Part shown: piece by piece, positions 54,834 to 63,722 of the stretch | Layout of the letters: each line of letters begins with the position of its first letter | Position numbering within the stretch: position 1 is the first letter of the stretch | NCBI RefSeq assembly: GCF_900169785.1 | Contig: NZ_FWER01000025.1 | Location: forward strand, 67,922-131,921 | From: Rhizobium sullae | GTDB lineage: Bacteria > Pseudomonadota > Alphaproteobacteria > Rhizobiales > Rhizobiaceae | Direction of reading: 5' to 3' | DNA length: 64,000 nucleotides | The notes under the pieces: generated by a model | Told to the model about the DNA's origin: nothing | Databases searched by the model: none | The model's input: the letters and a program-made list of their open reading frames with translations, nothing else | Made by a program: the position numbers and the translations under genes

Positions 54834-55451
54834 ATGCCTGATACGAAGAAACTGACGCGTGCGGAGCAGAAAGCTCGCCGCCCTGCACAGATTCTCGATG
54901 CGGCCTTTGAAGAGTTCGTGGAGCGCGGCTACGTGGCGACACGCGTCGAGGATATTGCCGAAAGGGTTGGGGTAACGAAGGGGACGATCTATGTTTATTT
55001 CGAAACCAAAGAGCAGCTTTTTGAAGCGATGATCCGGCACATCTCGGTGCCCTTCGAAGATCTCTTGGCTAGCGCCCACGAACTGACCGGAACCTGTGCG
55101 GAGCGACTCGAAGGGTTTATAGCGCTAGTCTACGACCGCCTTGTCGAGAACCGCAGACTGCGGGAGTTGATGAGGTTCGTCATCGCGGAAGGATCACGCT
55201 TTCCCCAAGTCGTTGACCGGCACCACCAAGAGTTCATCGACCCGCTCAACGCGCATTTGCAGTCCCTCATCGATGAGGGCGTGAAACACGGGGAGTTCCG
55301 GCCGGCGCCAGCCGCATTCGCTGACGCGGTAGCGGCTCCTGCTATCGCCATGCTGGTCTTCAAGCTCATCTTTGGTGACCGACGAATTTTGGATAAGACG
55401 ACTTACCTGGAAGCACATGTCGATCTGATTTTGCACGGTTTGATACCTTGA
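54834..55451 (+). CDS. TetR-family regulator of the RND efflux operon
   Basis: A 205-residue repressor. The TetR HTH is at ~15-62: 'RRPAQILDAAFEEFVERGYV', 'ATRVEDIAERVGVTKGTIYV', 'YFETKEQLFEAMIRH'. The ligand domain follows (LMRFVIAEGSRFPQVVDRHH), a pattern found in AcrR-type efflux repressors with large hydrophobic pockets. It is divergent from the two-adaptor RND operon, with an ATTGACT dyad in the gap. Control of the pump is inferred from this arrangement. Confidence 0.93.
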   Translation: MPDTKKLTRAEQKARRPAQILDAAFEEFVERGYVATRVEDIAERVGVTKGTIYVYFETKEQLFEAMIRHISVPFEDLLASAHELTGTCAERLEGFIALVYDRLVENRRLRELMRFVIAEGSRFPQVVDRHHQEFIDPLNAHLQSLIDEGVKHGEFRPAPAAFADAVAAPAIAMLVFKLIFGDRRILDKTTYLEAHVDLILHGLIP

Positions 55452-55555
55452 CTGCTTCATGTGCCCAAAATTAAAGGGTAGGCAGCTGCGATTGCGTCTC
55501 ATTTCAGCACTCAGGACAGTCTTGGTTGACGCTTCCAACGCGGCCAGGAGCAGCG

Positions 55556-55848
55556 TCAGTATTTCGACGGCGCATAGAGCTCCGGCGGAAGGACCTTGCG
55601 TTCGTAATTGGGATTGAACACCCGCTCGGGAAACGTGATGTCGTCGTGCGGTACGTCTTCGTAGGAACCCGCGTGAGCAGGTGATCGATGCAGTTGATTG
55701 CCTCGACGATGTACCAGGGCGCCTCACGGATGTTCGTGCAGGCGAAGGTTTTCCTTGGCCTCGGTCTAGGGCTTCCCAGCGTACGCGCGATTGCAGGTCC
55801 ATCGGCGACAGCTTCCACTGCTTCAGGGGATCGTGGATCGGTACAGCA
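55556..55848 (-). pseudogene. Polyphosphate kinase 2 (PPK2) C-terminal remnant
   Basis: Minus-strand reading gives 'DPLKQWKLSPMDLQSRVRWE', then with a frame change 'KTFACTNIREAPWYIVEAIN' and 'CIDHLLTRVP', and with another 'YEDVPHDDITFPERVFNPNY' plus 'ERKVLPPELYAPSKY' and a stop. These are the last ~95 residues of a PPK2 in the right order, with at least two frameshifts and a short internal deletion. The N-terminal kinase P-loop part is absent. It lies 3 bp past the stop of the CMD-family gene. Confidence 0.8.
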
Positions 55849-55851
55849 CCA

Positions 55852-56463
55852 TCAGAATGCAGCCGCAGGTGTTGGCTCGCCGAGCGAGAGCATCAACCGA
55901 TTGGCCCAATTGAAGAAGGCGGCACCATGGATCGTGTCGGCAATTTCCAGATCGTTCAGGCCTTCGGACCGCAGCCGGGTGACTTCTTCTTCGTCGAAGG
56001 CAGATGGTGTCGCCGTCAAAGCTACCGAGGCCTCAACGATTGCATTCCACCTGCGGCTGCCGAGGTCGGTATGCGTTCCTTGGTCGAGGAGGCGCTGAAC
56101 ATCGCTGGTACGCTTGGAATAATGCGACGCGAAACGGGAATGGACCGAGGCGCAGAAAATGCAGCCGTTCACCCGCGACGCAGCCGTTGCCGTGAGCTCC
56201 CTATCGGCACGCGGCAGACCGGCCGTCGTGTTGTAGAAGATGTCCTTGTCGGTCTTCGTGCGAGCCTCTAGAATCTCCGGATCGCGTGCAAGCAGCATGA
56301 AGTAAGCCGACCTGGCGCGCGATGGATCGACAAGCCCGGCCCAATGCCGGTCGGTCAGTTCCGCTTCTGCGAGAGGCGCCAGCCAGGGTGTCCAGCCGAT
56401 CTCGGCCTGTGTGAAGGCGGTGGGGCGGTTTTCGAACTCAGGATGGATTGCAGTCTCCGTCAT
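55852..56463 (-). CDS. Alkylhydroperoxidase (AhpD/CMD)-family protein, Avi_7169 type
   Basis: A 203-residue AhpD-like protein. The active-site motif is intact: E89, C101 and C104 (NGCIFCASVH) and H108. The N-terminal extension 'FTQAEIGWTPWLAPLAEAEL' and 'LMLLSLGEP'-like C-terminus are typical of the alkylhydroperoxidase branch that travels with this ABC/luciferase-like system. It may remove peroxide made by the flavin monooxygenase or act on the substrate itself. It is the last gene of the operon, 12 bp after the neighbouring CMD gene. Confidence 0.87.
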   Translation of the reverse strand: MTETAIHPEFENRPTAFTQAEIGWTPWLAPLAEAELTDRHWAGLVDPSRARSAYFMLLARDPEILEARTKTDKDIFYNTTAGLPRADRELTATAASRVNGCIFCASVHSRFASHYSKRTSDVQRLLDQGTHTDLGSRRWNAIVEASVALTATPSAFDEEEVTRLRSEGLNDLEIADTIHGAAFFNWANRLMLSLGEPTPAAAF

Positions 56464-56475
56464 GTCATCTTCACC

Positions 56476-57108
56476 TTATTCGGCTGCTGCTGAAGCAAGT
56501 GTCCCCTCGCCCGCCTTGGACAGCGCCGAAAGCCCTCTGACCACACGGATCTGGAATGCAAGGAAGGCGACGATCTGCGAGAGCGTGACGATCGCCGTCG
56601 TGTTCCATCCGGCATCCAGCAGTTTCTGCAAGGCAGCCGGAGAGGCCTCTCGTGGCCGGAAGACGAGCAAGTGGCTGTGGTCCAACGCGGCGGAAAGCCT
56701 GGTCCCGAGAGCGACACGGCCGAAATCGGAAACCTCGAAGATCAGGCCCGACTTGTCTTCAACCGACAGGGGTCCCGCGAGATACTTGCCGTAGGGGCCA
56801 TGTGTGCGCCCCTTCTCGACCTCTGCTCTGACGGCTGCGGCAAGAGAAGCGCCGCCCGTCGTCTCAATGATGCCGGCCGTGTAGAATTCCGCCACCGCTC
56901 TTGCATCGTGCAATCCGGCAACGAAGGCCGCAACGGCAAGCCGTTCCACCCGCAAGAAGTCTACTTCCTGTACCGGTTCGAAAAGTGCGAGATAGCTCTT
57001 CTGCGCATTTGCGCGGGTTTCCGGCCGTTCCGCGCGAATGCGATCGACGAAGGATCCGGTGTGGATGCCAGCCAGAAGATCGATGACGTCAGGTGTCGAG
57101 GAGGTCAT
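56476..57108 (-). CDS. CMD-fold protein, Avi_7170 type
   Basis: A 210-residue carboxymuconolactone-decarboxylase-fold protein. The start at 57108 (MTSSTPDVIDLLAGIHTG) has AAAGGG upstream. 'RVERLAVAAFVAGLHDARAV' is the helix that in AhpD carries the CxxC, but here the cysteines are absent, so classical peroxidase chemistry is unlikely. The rest is helical ('LIFEVSDFGRVALGTRLSAA'). It lies between the luciferase-like and AhpD-like genes and probably works with both. Role unknown. Confidence 0.83.
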   Translation of the reverse strand: MTSSTPDVIDLLAGIHTGSFVDRIRAERPETRANAQKSYLALFEPVQEVDFLRVERLAVAAFVAGLHDARAVAEFYTAGIIETTGGASLAAAVRAEVEKGRTHGPYGKYLAGPLSVEDKSGLIFEVSDFGRVALGTRLSAALDHSHLLVFRPREASPAALQKLLDAGWNTTAIVTLSQIVAFLAFQIRVVRGLSALSKAGEGTLASAAAE

Positions 57109-57139
57109 GGTCGTTACCCTTTCCTGGATAGCCGAAATG

Positions 57140-58189
57140 TCAGGCGGTGGCTGCAAGCCGCCGTTCCTGGTGAAGCGGCGCTTGGCGCATCCAGCCAAGC
57201 GCAGGCGCCACGATTGTTGCGGTCAGTTCCAACGAACGCAGAATGTGCTCATGTGGTGGGTCGACCGAATGCACCTGGAAAACGAGATCGGTCACCCGCG
57301 AGAGCGCGGTATCGGCCTTCAGAGACGCAATCACGTCGTCCGGTGTGCCGACATGTACGTCGAAAGCGTTGATGAGGTCTTCTGTCGTCGTACCCGTGAT
57401 TTTATGGCCGCTTGCGATGAAGCGCTCGACGCTGCGCCTGAGCCCGAGATCGGCAAAATGCAGCGCCTCTTTCCTGTCATCGGCGACAAAGAGACTGCGG
57501 GAGCCGAGAATGCGCGGTTCGCGGCCGTCGGGAAGCGCTTCGAGATAGGTATCTATGATCGGATTCTGTAGCTCCCAAAGCTCTGAATGCGGCGCCTCGG
57601 GCTGACGCGGCTGCGTACGCGAGAGCATCAGACCATCTCCGTCGCGCCCGGCACGCTCGCCGCCGCCAACGGAAAAGGTCGCCTGCCAGATGCGGTCGAG
57701 CATGTGTGGCGCATCCGGATAGAGGCGGTTGCCGCCTTCCAGCTCGCGACCGGCCCAGGCATCGCGCACCGTTTTCAAGCTCTCTGCGTACACTGCGGCG
57801 CGATCGGCACTTTGCAGACCGAACGGCAGAAAGGCTGCAGGCGTTCCGCCCGTGCCGAAACCGATTTCAAGGCGGCCATTCGAAAGGATATCGAGAACCG
57901 CCGTGTCCTCCGCAACACGAACGGCATTCTCCATCGGAAGCGTGATCACGCCTGTCCCGAGCCGGATGCGCGATGTTCTGGCCGCAAGTTCGGCAAGGAA
58001 GACAAGGGGCGAAGGAAGTCCCCCTTCTTCGCCATCGAAGTGGTGCTGGGCAATCCAGGCGCTATCGAATCCGAACTTTTCCGCATGGATGATCTGCTCG
58101 GCGACCAGCCGGTAGCGGGTGGCTGGATCGGTCTGGTCGAGTACGCGACTGAAAAAGCCGAGGCGCTTCGGCTGGACGGGATATGTCAT
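57140..58189 (-). CDS. Luciferase-like FMN-dependent monooxygenase, KPN_01858 type
   Basis: A 349-residue bacterial-luciferase-fold flavin monooxygenase. The N-terminus 'KRLGFFSRVLDQTDPATRYR', 'KFGFDSAWIAQHHFDGEEGG' and 'LAARTSRIRLGTGVITLPME' are diagnostic, followed by 'LDILSNGRLEIGFGTGGTPA' (flavin region). It needs reduced FMN from a reductase. The ATG overlaps the ATPase-gene stop by 4 bp (ATGA). In this operon it probably oxidises the imported compound; the exact substrate of the family is not established. Confidence 0.88.
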   Translation of the reverse strand: MTYPVQPKRLGFFSRVLDQTDPATRYRLVAEQIIHAEKFGFDSAWIAQHHFDGEEGGLPSPLVFLAELAARTSRIRLGTGVITLPMENAVRVAEDTAVLDILSNGRLEIGFGTGGTPAAFLPFGLQSADRAAVYAESLKTVRDAWAGRELEGGNRLYPDAPHMLDRIWQATFSVGGGERAGRDGDGLMLSRTQPRQPEAPHSELWELQNPIIDTYLEALPDGREPRILGSRSLFVADDRKEALHFADLGLRRSVERFIASGHKITGTTTEDLINAFDVHVGTPDDVIASLKADTALSRVTDLVFQVHSVDPPHEHILRSLELTATIVAPALGWMRQAPLHQERRLAATA

Positions 58190-59886
58190 GGATTCGTTCC
58201 TGCATCGGTCAATGACGGCCGCCTGGGGATCGGCGGATATTTCTTTCCGGGAATGGCATCGATCAGTTCTCGTGTGTAGGCGCTCTGTGGATGACCGAAG
58301 ACATCCTCCACCGGTCCGCTGTCGACGAGCTTGCCATCCTTCAGCACCGACACAGTGTCAGCGATCTGCCGGACCACGGCGAGATCATGGGAGACGAAAA
58401 GATAGGTCAGCCCAAGCTCCCGCTGCAGTTTGTCGAGCAATGCCAGGATCTGCGCTTGCACGGTGACGTCGAGTGCAGAAACCGCCTCGTCGAGAACCAG
58501 GATCTGCGGATCAAGAACCAGCGACCGGGCGATCGCAACGCGCTGCCGCTGTCCGCCGGAAAGCGCATGAGGCCTGCGTTGCAGCATATCGAGCGCGAGC
58601 CCGACCCTGTCGATTGTGCTTGCGACCCGCTCGGCCCTCTCAGCGCGCGGAATTGCGTCGAAATTCAGCAGCGGTTCTTCAACAATCCGGGCAATGGTCT
58701 GGCGCGGATCAAGTGAACCGAACGGGTTCTGATAGACGAGCTGGATCCTCTTGCGGAACAACCTGAGCGTTTCGCCGCGCAGCGAAGCAAGGTCGAGCCC
58801 GTCGACGATCACCTTTCCAGCCGTCGGCTTCTGGAAGGCCGCGACGGTGCGGATTGTCGTTGTCTTGCCGGACCCCGATTCACCGACGAGCGCATGCGTC
58901 GTGCCGCGCCGAACCCGGAACGAGACGTCGTCAACGGCGCGAAAGTGGTCATTCTGTCCGCCGAGGCCGAAATCCTGAATCAGATTTTCGACAACGATGA
59001 TATCGTCCGACTCTGTGGCTGGTGCTCCGGCAGCGGCTGGCACGCGCCGTCGACCGGCATTGAGGGACGGCGCGTCGGCAAGAAGCTGTCGCGTATATGC
59101 ACTTTGCGGCGCCCTCAGGATATCGCCGGTACGGCCTTGTTCCTGAATGCGGCCATGCTGCAGCACGACCAGCTTGTCGGCCCGGTCGGCGGCAACTCCG
59201 AGGTCGTGCGTCACCAAAAGTAGCGCCGTCCCGTATTCACGGCGCAGGTCGTCGATGAGATCGAGAATATGCTTTTGGACCGTCACATCGAGCGCGCTCG
59301 TCGGCTCGTCGGCGATAATCAGCGAGGGTCTCAATGCAATTGCGATCGCGATCAGCACACGCTGCTTCATGCCGCCGGAGAGCTCGTGCGGATACTGCTG
59401 GGCGCGCAACGTCGGCTGATAGAGGCCGACGCGCCCAAGTAGTTCGATTGCCTGAGCATAGGCGACCGGGCCGGAAGCCTCGTGGTGGATTGCGAAAATC
59501 TCCGCCACCTGTTTGCCGATCGTCTTGACCGGATTGAGCGCGTTGCCCGGATCCTGCGGTATCAGGCTGACGACCGAACCGCGAATGCCGTCCAACCGCT
59601 TCTCAGGCCAGCCGGCAATCTCTTGCCGGTTCAGCCGGATGCTGCCTTTCTCGAGGCGACCGTTTTCCGGAAGAAGGCCGATGATTGCCTGCGCCGTCGA
59701 GCTCTTCCCCGACCCCGACTCGCCGACAAGCGCCACGACCTCGCCCGGATCGACGCGGAAATCGATCCCACGCACCGCAGTATGCGCTCCGTTTCGATCG
59801 CTGTAGGACACTGTCAGCCCCGATACTTCGAGGACTGCGGAGGGCTGGGTCGCGCCGTTCGGGCGATTGACTGGTTGGATCGTCAT
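58186..59886 (-). CDS. Fused double ATPase of a Dpp/Opp-type ABC importer
   Basis: A 566-residue tandem ATPase replacing the usual separate DppD and DppF. The first Walker A GESGSGKSS is at 55-63 with 'HELSGGMKQRVLIAIAIALR' and 'LIIADEPTSALDVTVQKHIL'; the second half has GESGSGKTT near residue 345, '[20 protein letters not shown]' and 'ILVLDEAVSALDVTVQAQIL'. In the second Walker B the usual DEP is DEA. The start at 59886 overlaps the permease stop by 4 bp. Both halves should form the ATPase heterodimer in cis. Confidence 0.93.
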   Translation of the reverse strand: MTIQPVNRPNGATQPSAVLEVSGLTVSYSDRNGAHTAVRGIDFRVDPGEVVALVGESGSGKSSTAQAIIGLLPENGRLEKGSIRLNRQEIAGWPEKRLDGIRGSVVSLIPQDPGNALNPVKTIGKQVAEIFAIHHEASGPVAYAQAIELLGRVGLYQPTLRAQQYPHELSGGMKQRVLIAIAIALRPSLIIADEPTSALDVTVQKHILDLIDDLRREYGTALLLVTHDLGVAADRADKLVVLQHGRIQEQGRTGDILRAPQSAYTRQLLADAPSLNAGRRRVPAAAGAPATESDDIIVVENLIQDFGLGGQNDHFRAVDDVSFRVRRGTTHALVGESGSGKTTTIRTVAAFQKPTAGKVIVDGLDLASLRGETLRLFRKRIQLVYQNPFGSLDPRQTIARIVEEPLLNFDAIPRAERAERVASTIDRVGLALDMLQRRPHALSGGQRQRVAIARSLVLDPQILVLDEAVSALDVTVQAQILALLDKLQRELGLTYLFVSHDLAVVRQIADTVSVLKDGKLVDSGPVEDVFGHPQSAYTRELIDAIPGKKYPPIPRRPSLTDAGTNP

Positions 59887-60800
59887 CTCTGCACCTTTCC
59901 GATTGCCTGGCTGATCCGGTTTACCGCGAGCACGACGAGCACGACGGCGATGCCGGGTGCAGCCGTCAGCCACCATGCGGTTGCGATATGGTTGCGGCCT
60001 TCGGCAATCAGCAGGCCCCATTCCGGCGTCGGCGGTGGCGCGCCGTAGCCAAGAAAACCAAGTGTCGCAAGTTGCAGGATGGCCGATCCGACCTGCAGCG
60101 CCGCAAACGCGATGACTGAAGTCAACGAATTCGGAAGGACGTGGCGCCACAGTACGTTCAGGAAGGTGCCGCCGCTGCCGAAGGCAGCCTCGACGTATTC
60201 GCTGCGGCGCACCGTCACGACCTCGGAGCGCACGATGCGGGCAAAACTTGCAATCGACGTCACGCCGACGGCGATGGCAGCGTTTGTCGTGCCGAAGCCG
60301 AGAAGGATGATGACGCTAAGCGACAGCAATAGCGCCGGGATCGAGAGCAACACATCGATGAGACGCATGATGACGCCGTCAACCAAACCGCCCGAGGAAC
60401 CCGCAAGAAGGCCGAGCGCGGTGCCGATGGCAAAGCCGATCGCGACGGCGGCAAGTGCGCCGGAAAGCGTGTGAACCGAGCCATAGACGAGCCTCGCATA
60501 AAGATCTCGGCCGAGTGAATCCGTGCCAATCAAGTGCGCCGCGCTAGGCGGCTTCAACTGCTGACCCGCAAGCCCCTGGATCGGGTCATAGACTGTAAAA
60601 AGCGCCGGAGCGACAGCCCATAGAAGCACAACAGCCAGGCTCAGAACAGCAAGCGCAAGGCCCGGCTGGACGCGGACGCCGCGCCTTTTCCCTCCGGCGA
60701 TCCGCGACGCCTCATCGACCGCGGGCGCTGCAGGGATCCAATCGACCGGATTGGGACTGTCGATATTGAGGTGCCGTTCTGCACTGTCGAGACGGGTCAT
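59883..60800 (-). CDS. Dpp/Opp-type ABC permease, DppC-like
   Basis: A 305-residue membrane subunit. A cytoplasmic N-terminus of ~45 residues precedes helix 1 (GLALAVLSLAVVLLWAVAPA), then the DppC signature 'HLIGTDSLGRDLYARLVYGS' and the cytoplasmic loop 'EYVEAAFGSGGTFLNVLWRH'. The ATG overlaps the DppB-like stop and its own stop overlaps the ATPase start, each by 4 bp. Confidence 0.92.
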   Translation of the reverse strand: MTRLDSAERHLNIDSPNPVDWIPAAPAVDEASRIAGGKRRGVRVQPGLALAVLSLAVVLLWAVAPALFTVYDPIQGLAGQQLKPPSAAHLIGTDSLGRDLYARLVYGSVHTLSGALAAVAIGFAIGTALGLLAGSSGGLVDGVIMRLIDVLLSIPALLLSLSVIILLGFGTTNAAIAVGVTSIASFARIVRSEVVTVRRSEYVEAAFGSGGTFLNVLWRHVLPNSLTSVIAFAALQVGSAILQLATLGFLGYGAPPPTPEWGLLIAEGRNHIATAWWLTAAPGIAVVLVVLAVNRISQAIGKVQR

Positions 60801-61741
60801 TGCACGGTCCCTAATTTGGTTCGCAGTCGCGGATCGAGCACGGGATAGAGCAGGTCGATCGCGAGGTTTATGGTGACGAAGGCGGCGGCGGATATCACGA
60901 CGATCGCCTGCAAGACGGCGACATCCTGGAAATTCACCGCCTGTTCGGCGAGGCCGCCGATCCCGTTGAGGCCGAAGACGGCTTCAGTAACGACGGCACC
61001 GGCAAGCAGTTCGCCGAAAAGCACACCGGCGACCGTCAGCACCGGTAGCAATGCATTCTTGGCGACATGGCGCCACAACACCCAGGAATGCGATGCGCCC
61101 TTGGCGCGCACAACCGCCACGAAGGGACGCGCCAGGCCCTCATCGACGTTCCGAAGCAGTATCTGCGCCATCGGCGCGGAAATCGGAACGGCAACGGTCA
61201 GGACGGGAAGGATCAGTCCCTCCCATGGGCCGGGATTGATGACCGGAACGAGCTTGAGGCGGAACGAGAATATCTGGATCAACATGATGCCGAGCCAGAA
61301 GGTGGGAACGGAGACAAACAGCGAGGGGACCGAATGGATGAACGAATGCAGCCGGCCAAAGCCCGAAATGTTGGAAAAGATCGCAAGAATGAGGGCGAGG
61401 ATTAAAGCGGCGGCAAAGCCGTACCCTGCAAGTCGGATGGTCGAAGGCAGATTGGCGGCAAGCTGCGCGCTGACGGCGACACCGCGCTGCAGCGAGTAAC
61501 CGAAATTGCCGGTCAAGAAATTGCCGATCGTTTGGAGATATTGTGACGCCAGAGACCCGTCTGCCGCGTAGGCCGCACGGATGTCGGCCAGTTGTTCCGG
61601 GCTGAGGCCATATTCGGGGCTTTGGAACTTGATCAGCACCGCGTCACCAGGCATTGCCTGCAGCAGCACGAAGGAAATCGTAAAGGCGGCCCAGAGCACC
61701 AGAAGCGCCTGCCCTATGCGTGAAAGAACATATCTTGCCAT
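60797..61741 (-). CDS. Dpp/Opp-type ABC permease, DppB-like
   Basis: A 314-residue membrane subunit. The N-terminus 'MARYVLSRIGQALLVLWAAF' with 'ISFVLLQAMPGD' is diagnostic of DppB, and the coupling loop is 'FVAVVRAKGASHSWVLWRHV'. 'YSLQRGVAVSAQLAANLPST' matches the usual periplasmic region. It follows the binding-protein gene after a 55-bp gap containing a perfect hairpin. Confidence 0.92.
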   Translation of the reverse strand: MARYVLSRIGQALLVLWAAFTISFVLLQAMPGDAVLIKFQSPEYGLSPEQLADIRAAYAADGSLASQYLQTIGNFLTGNFGYSLQRGVAVSAQLAANLPSTIRLAGYGFAAALILALILAIFSNISGFGRLHSFIHSVPSLFVSVPTFWLGIMLIQIFSFRLKLVPVINPGPWEGLILPVLTVAVPISAPMAQILLRNVDEGLARPFVAVVRAKGASHSWVLWRHVAKNALLPVLTVAGVLFGELLAGAVVTEAVFGLNGIGGLAEQAVNFQDVAVLQAIVVISAAAFVTINLAIDLLYPVLDPRLRTKLGTVQ

Positions 61742-61763
61742 GGCAAAACTCCGTCTCAGCGGG

Positions 61764-61790
61764 CGCAGCCCGGCGCCTTACCGGGCTGCG
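61764..61790. repeat. 10-bp hairpin downstream of the binding-protein gene
   Basis: CGCAGCCCGG (61764-61773) and CCGGGCTGCG (61781-61790) form a perfect stem with a 7-base loop, 6 bases past the binding-protein stop. It is the third such hairpin at a binding-protein/permease junction in the window. Confidence 0.6.
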
Positions 61791-61796
61791 AACTCA

Positions 61797-63434
61797 TCAG
61801 TGCTCCGCAAGCCAAGCGCTGTAGAAGCTCGGGCGGCCGACCGCCTCGAACGTAATGCCCTGCACGTAAGGTGCACCGGCAAAGGCCTGCGGCTCTTCGA
61901 AGATCGGGATGGCATAGGCCTGGTCGATCACGTAGGTCTGAACCTCGCCGGCGATCGCGAGGCGCTTTGCACGATCGGGTTCGGAAGAAAGCTGCTCAAG
62001 CAAACCGTTCAGCTTGCCGTCTGCAAAGGACTTCACCTTGTCGCTCAATCCGCCCTTCTGGCGAAGCACGTCGCGGTTCTTCGGATAGTATTGGCTCTTG
62101 ATGACGTCGGGATCGGCGCGGCCGACCATCGCCGGCGAAACGGGCGTCTTTTCCGGATCGAGATCATCGACTGTCTTGCTGCCAGCATCGCCTGCAAGGA
62201 CGTTCAGCGTCACGCCAAGTCTTGCCCATTGCTGCGCGACCAGTTGCAGCGTTTCCTTGTTCTGCGGCTGCGGCGGAGATTCATAGGCTGTCAAGACAAG
62301 CTGCCGGCCGTCGTTTGCGCGCGCGCCATTGGCACCGACCTTCCAGCCGGCATCATCGAGCAGTTTTGCTGCTTCCGCAGGATCGTAGGCGAGCTTGGCA
62401 GACAGATCGACATAACCCTGCGCCGTCGAAGCGATGATCGACTTTGCCTGCGGGTAGTTGGCAGAAAAGAGCGTCGAGACGATCTCTTGCGTATTCGTGC
62501 CGTGCAGTAGCGCCTGGCGGACGCGCAGATCGGCGACAAACGGATTGTCCGGGCGAAAGACAACGCTGTTGTTCACGCCGCGTGTGGGCGGCGCATAGAT
62601 CTTGAAACCCTGGCTTTCGACCTGCTCTTCGTCATAGGCCTGCACTTGGCGGATGAAATCCGCCTGGCCAGAGAGCAGCGCGCCGATGCGCACGCTGTCC
62701 TCGCCGGTAATGACGTATTTGATGCCATCAAGATAGGCGCGACCTTGATGTTCGAGCTTCGCTGGGCCCCAGTTGTAATCTTCGCGGGCCTTCAACGAGA
62801 GCTCCTTGCCGAGCGTTTCGCTTTCGACGACAAAGGGGCCCGAGCCAATGATCTTGGTTGCATCACCGAGCTGTTCGAAGGGTAGAGTCAGCGTCTTGTG
62901 CGAAACCAGGCCGGAGCCGATGACCGACGTTCCCTGCAGAAAGCCCGGCGACGGTCTTTTGAAGTAGAATTTTACAGTCAGCGGATCGATGACTTCGGAA
63001 TGGTCGTAATTGTTGATGACTTCCGAAACCGGCTGCTTCAGCACTTTATTGCCAAGACCAAAGGTGTCGTAGTTCTTCGCAACCGCATTTGCATCGAGCG
63101 GCGACCCGTCCGAGAATGTCACGCCTTTGCGGAGCTTGAAGGTATATTCCGTCGCATTATCGTTGACCGTCCAGGATTCCGCGATCCAGGGCTCGATCTC
63201 GAGCGTCTTCGGATTCTGATAGGTCAATTTATCAGTAACCTGATTGAGCACGCCACCATTCGGATAAAAGCCTCCGGCCGGCGGATAAAGATTGGTGTGC
63301 GGCTGCTGCTCAAGATAGATCAGCGTGCCGCCGTTCACCGGTTTGGCCGCATCTTCCGCGAGACCCGCAGAAGCAGAAAGTGCAAGCGACAATGCCCCAA
63401 TTAAAGTCGCTGCTCCAAAATGTGTGATGCCCAT
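61797..63434 (-). CDS. Family-5 ABC substrate-binding protein, KPN_01854 type
   Basis: A 545-residue peptide/nickel/opine-type periplasmic binding protein. The ATG at 63434 has GAGGGAG upstream; a longer frame is rejected. The signal peptide is 'FGAATLIGALSLALSASAGL' with 'AEDAAK' after. The mature protein begins 'GGTLIYLEQQPHTNLYPPAG' and has 'WIAESWTVNDNATEYTFKLR' with 'KGVTFSDGSPLDANAVAKNY', the family-5 signature. As first gene of the operon it sets the substrate, which is unknown; in related enterobacterial clusters the family is linked to sulfur or nitrogen scavenging only by inference. Confidence 0.92.
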   Translation of the reverse strand: MGITHFGAATLIGALSLALSASAGLAEDAAKPVNGGTLIYLEQQPHTNLYPPAGGFYPNGGVLNQVTDKLTYQNPKTLEIEPWIAESWTVNDNATEYTFKLRKGVTFSDGSPLDANAVAKNYDTFGLGNKVLKQPVSEVINNYDHSEVIDPLTVKFYFKRPSPGFLQGTSVIGSGLVSHKTLTLPFEQLGDATKIIGSGPFVVESETLGKELSLKAREDYNWGPAKLEHQGRAYLDGIKYVITGEDSVRIGALLSGQADFIRQVQAYDEEQVESQGFKIYAPPTRGVNNSVVFRPDNPFVADLRVRQALLHGTNTQEIVSTLFSANYPQAKSIIASTAQGYVDLSAKLAYDPAEAAKLLDDAGWKVGANGARANDGRQLVLTAYESPPQPQNKETLQLVAQQWARLGVTLNVLAGDAGSKTVDDLDPEKTPVSPAMVGRADPDVIKSQYYPKNRDVLRQKGGLSDKVKSFADGKLNGLLEQLSSEPDRAKRLAIAGEVQTYVIDQAYAIPIFEEPQAFAGAPYVQGITFEAVGRPSFYSAWLAEH

Positions 63435-63698
63435 GTTTATCTCCCTCAGATGAAATATGGCTGAAGGATATGGCTTCTGTCTAATAATCCATAGAATTAG
63501 TGTTCTATTTTGCGCATTCGAGATGAAATGAAGAACCACGCAGCAACGAAAACCGGCAATATCCGGCAAACGGCGACGCCCTATCGGCACGCAAATTTTG
63601 CCTACGATCGCTCGCAGCGCCTCCTTGCAGGCTGCCTTGGCGAGATCGGTAACAGTCCGCTGTTACCAACCGCCGGCTGATCGACGGGCTTAAGTTTT

Positions 63699-63722
63699 GT
63701 TGGTTGGGGGCACGCAACCAAC
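63699..63722. repeat. Perfect 8-bp inverted repeat
   Basis: GTTGGTTG (63699-63706) and CAACCAAC (63715-63722) form a perfect stem with an 8-base loop, in the gene-free end of the window about 265 bp upstream of the binding-protein gene. No U-tract follows. It may be a remnant of a mobile element or an RNA hairpin. Confidence 0.4.
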
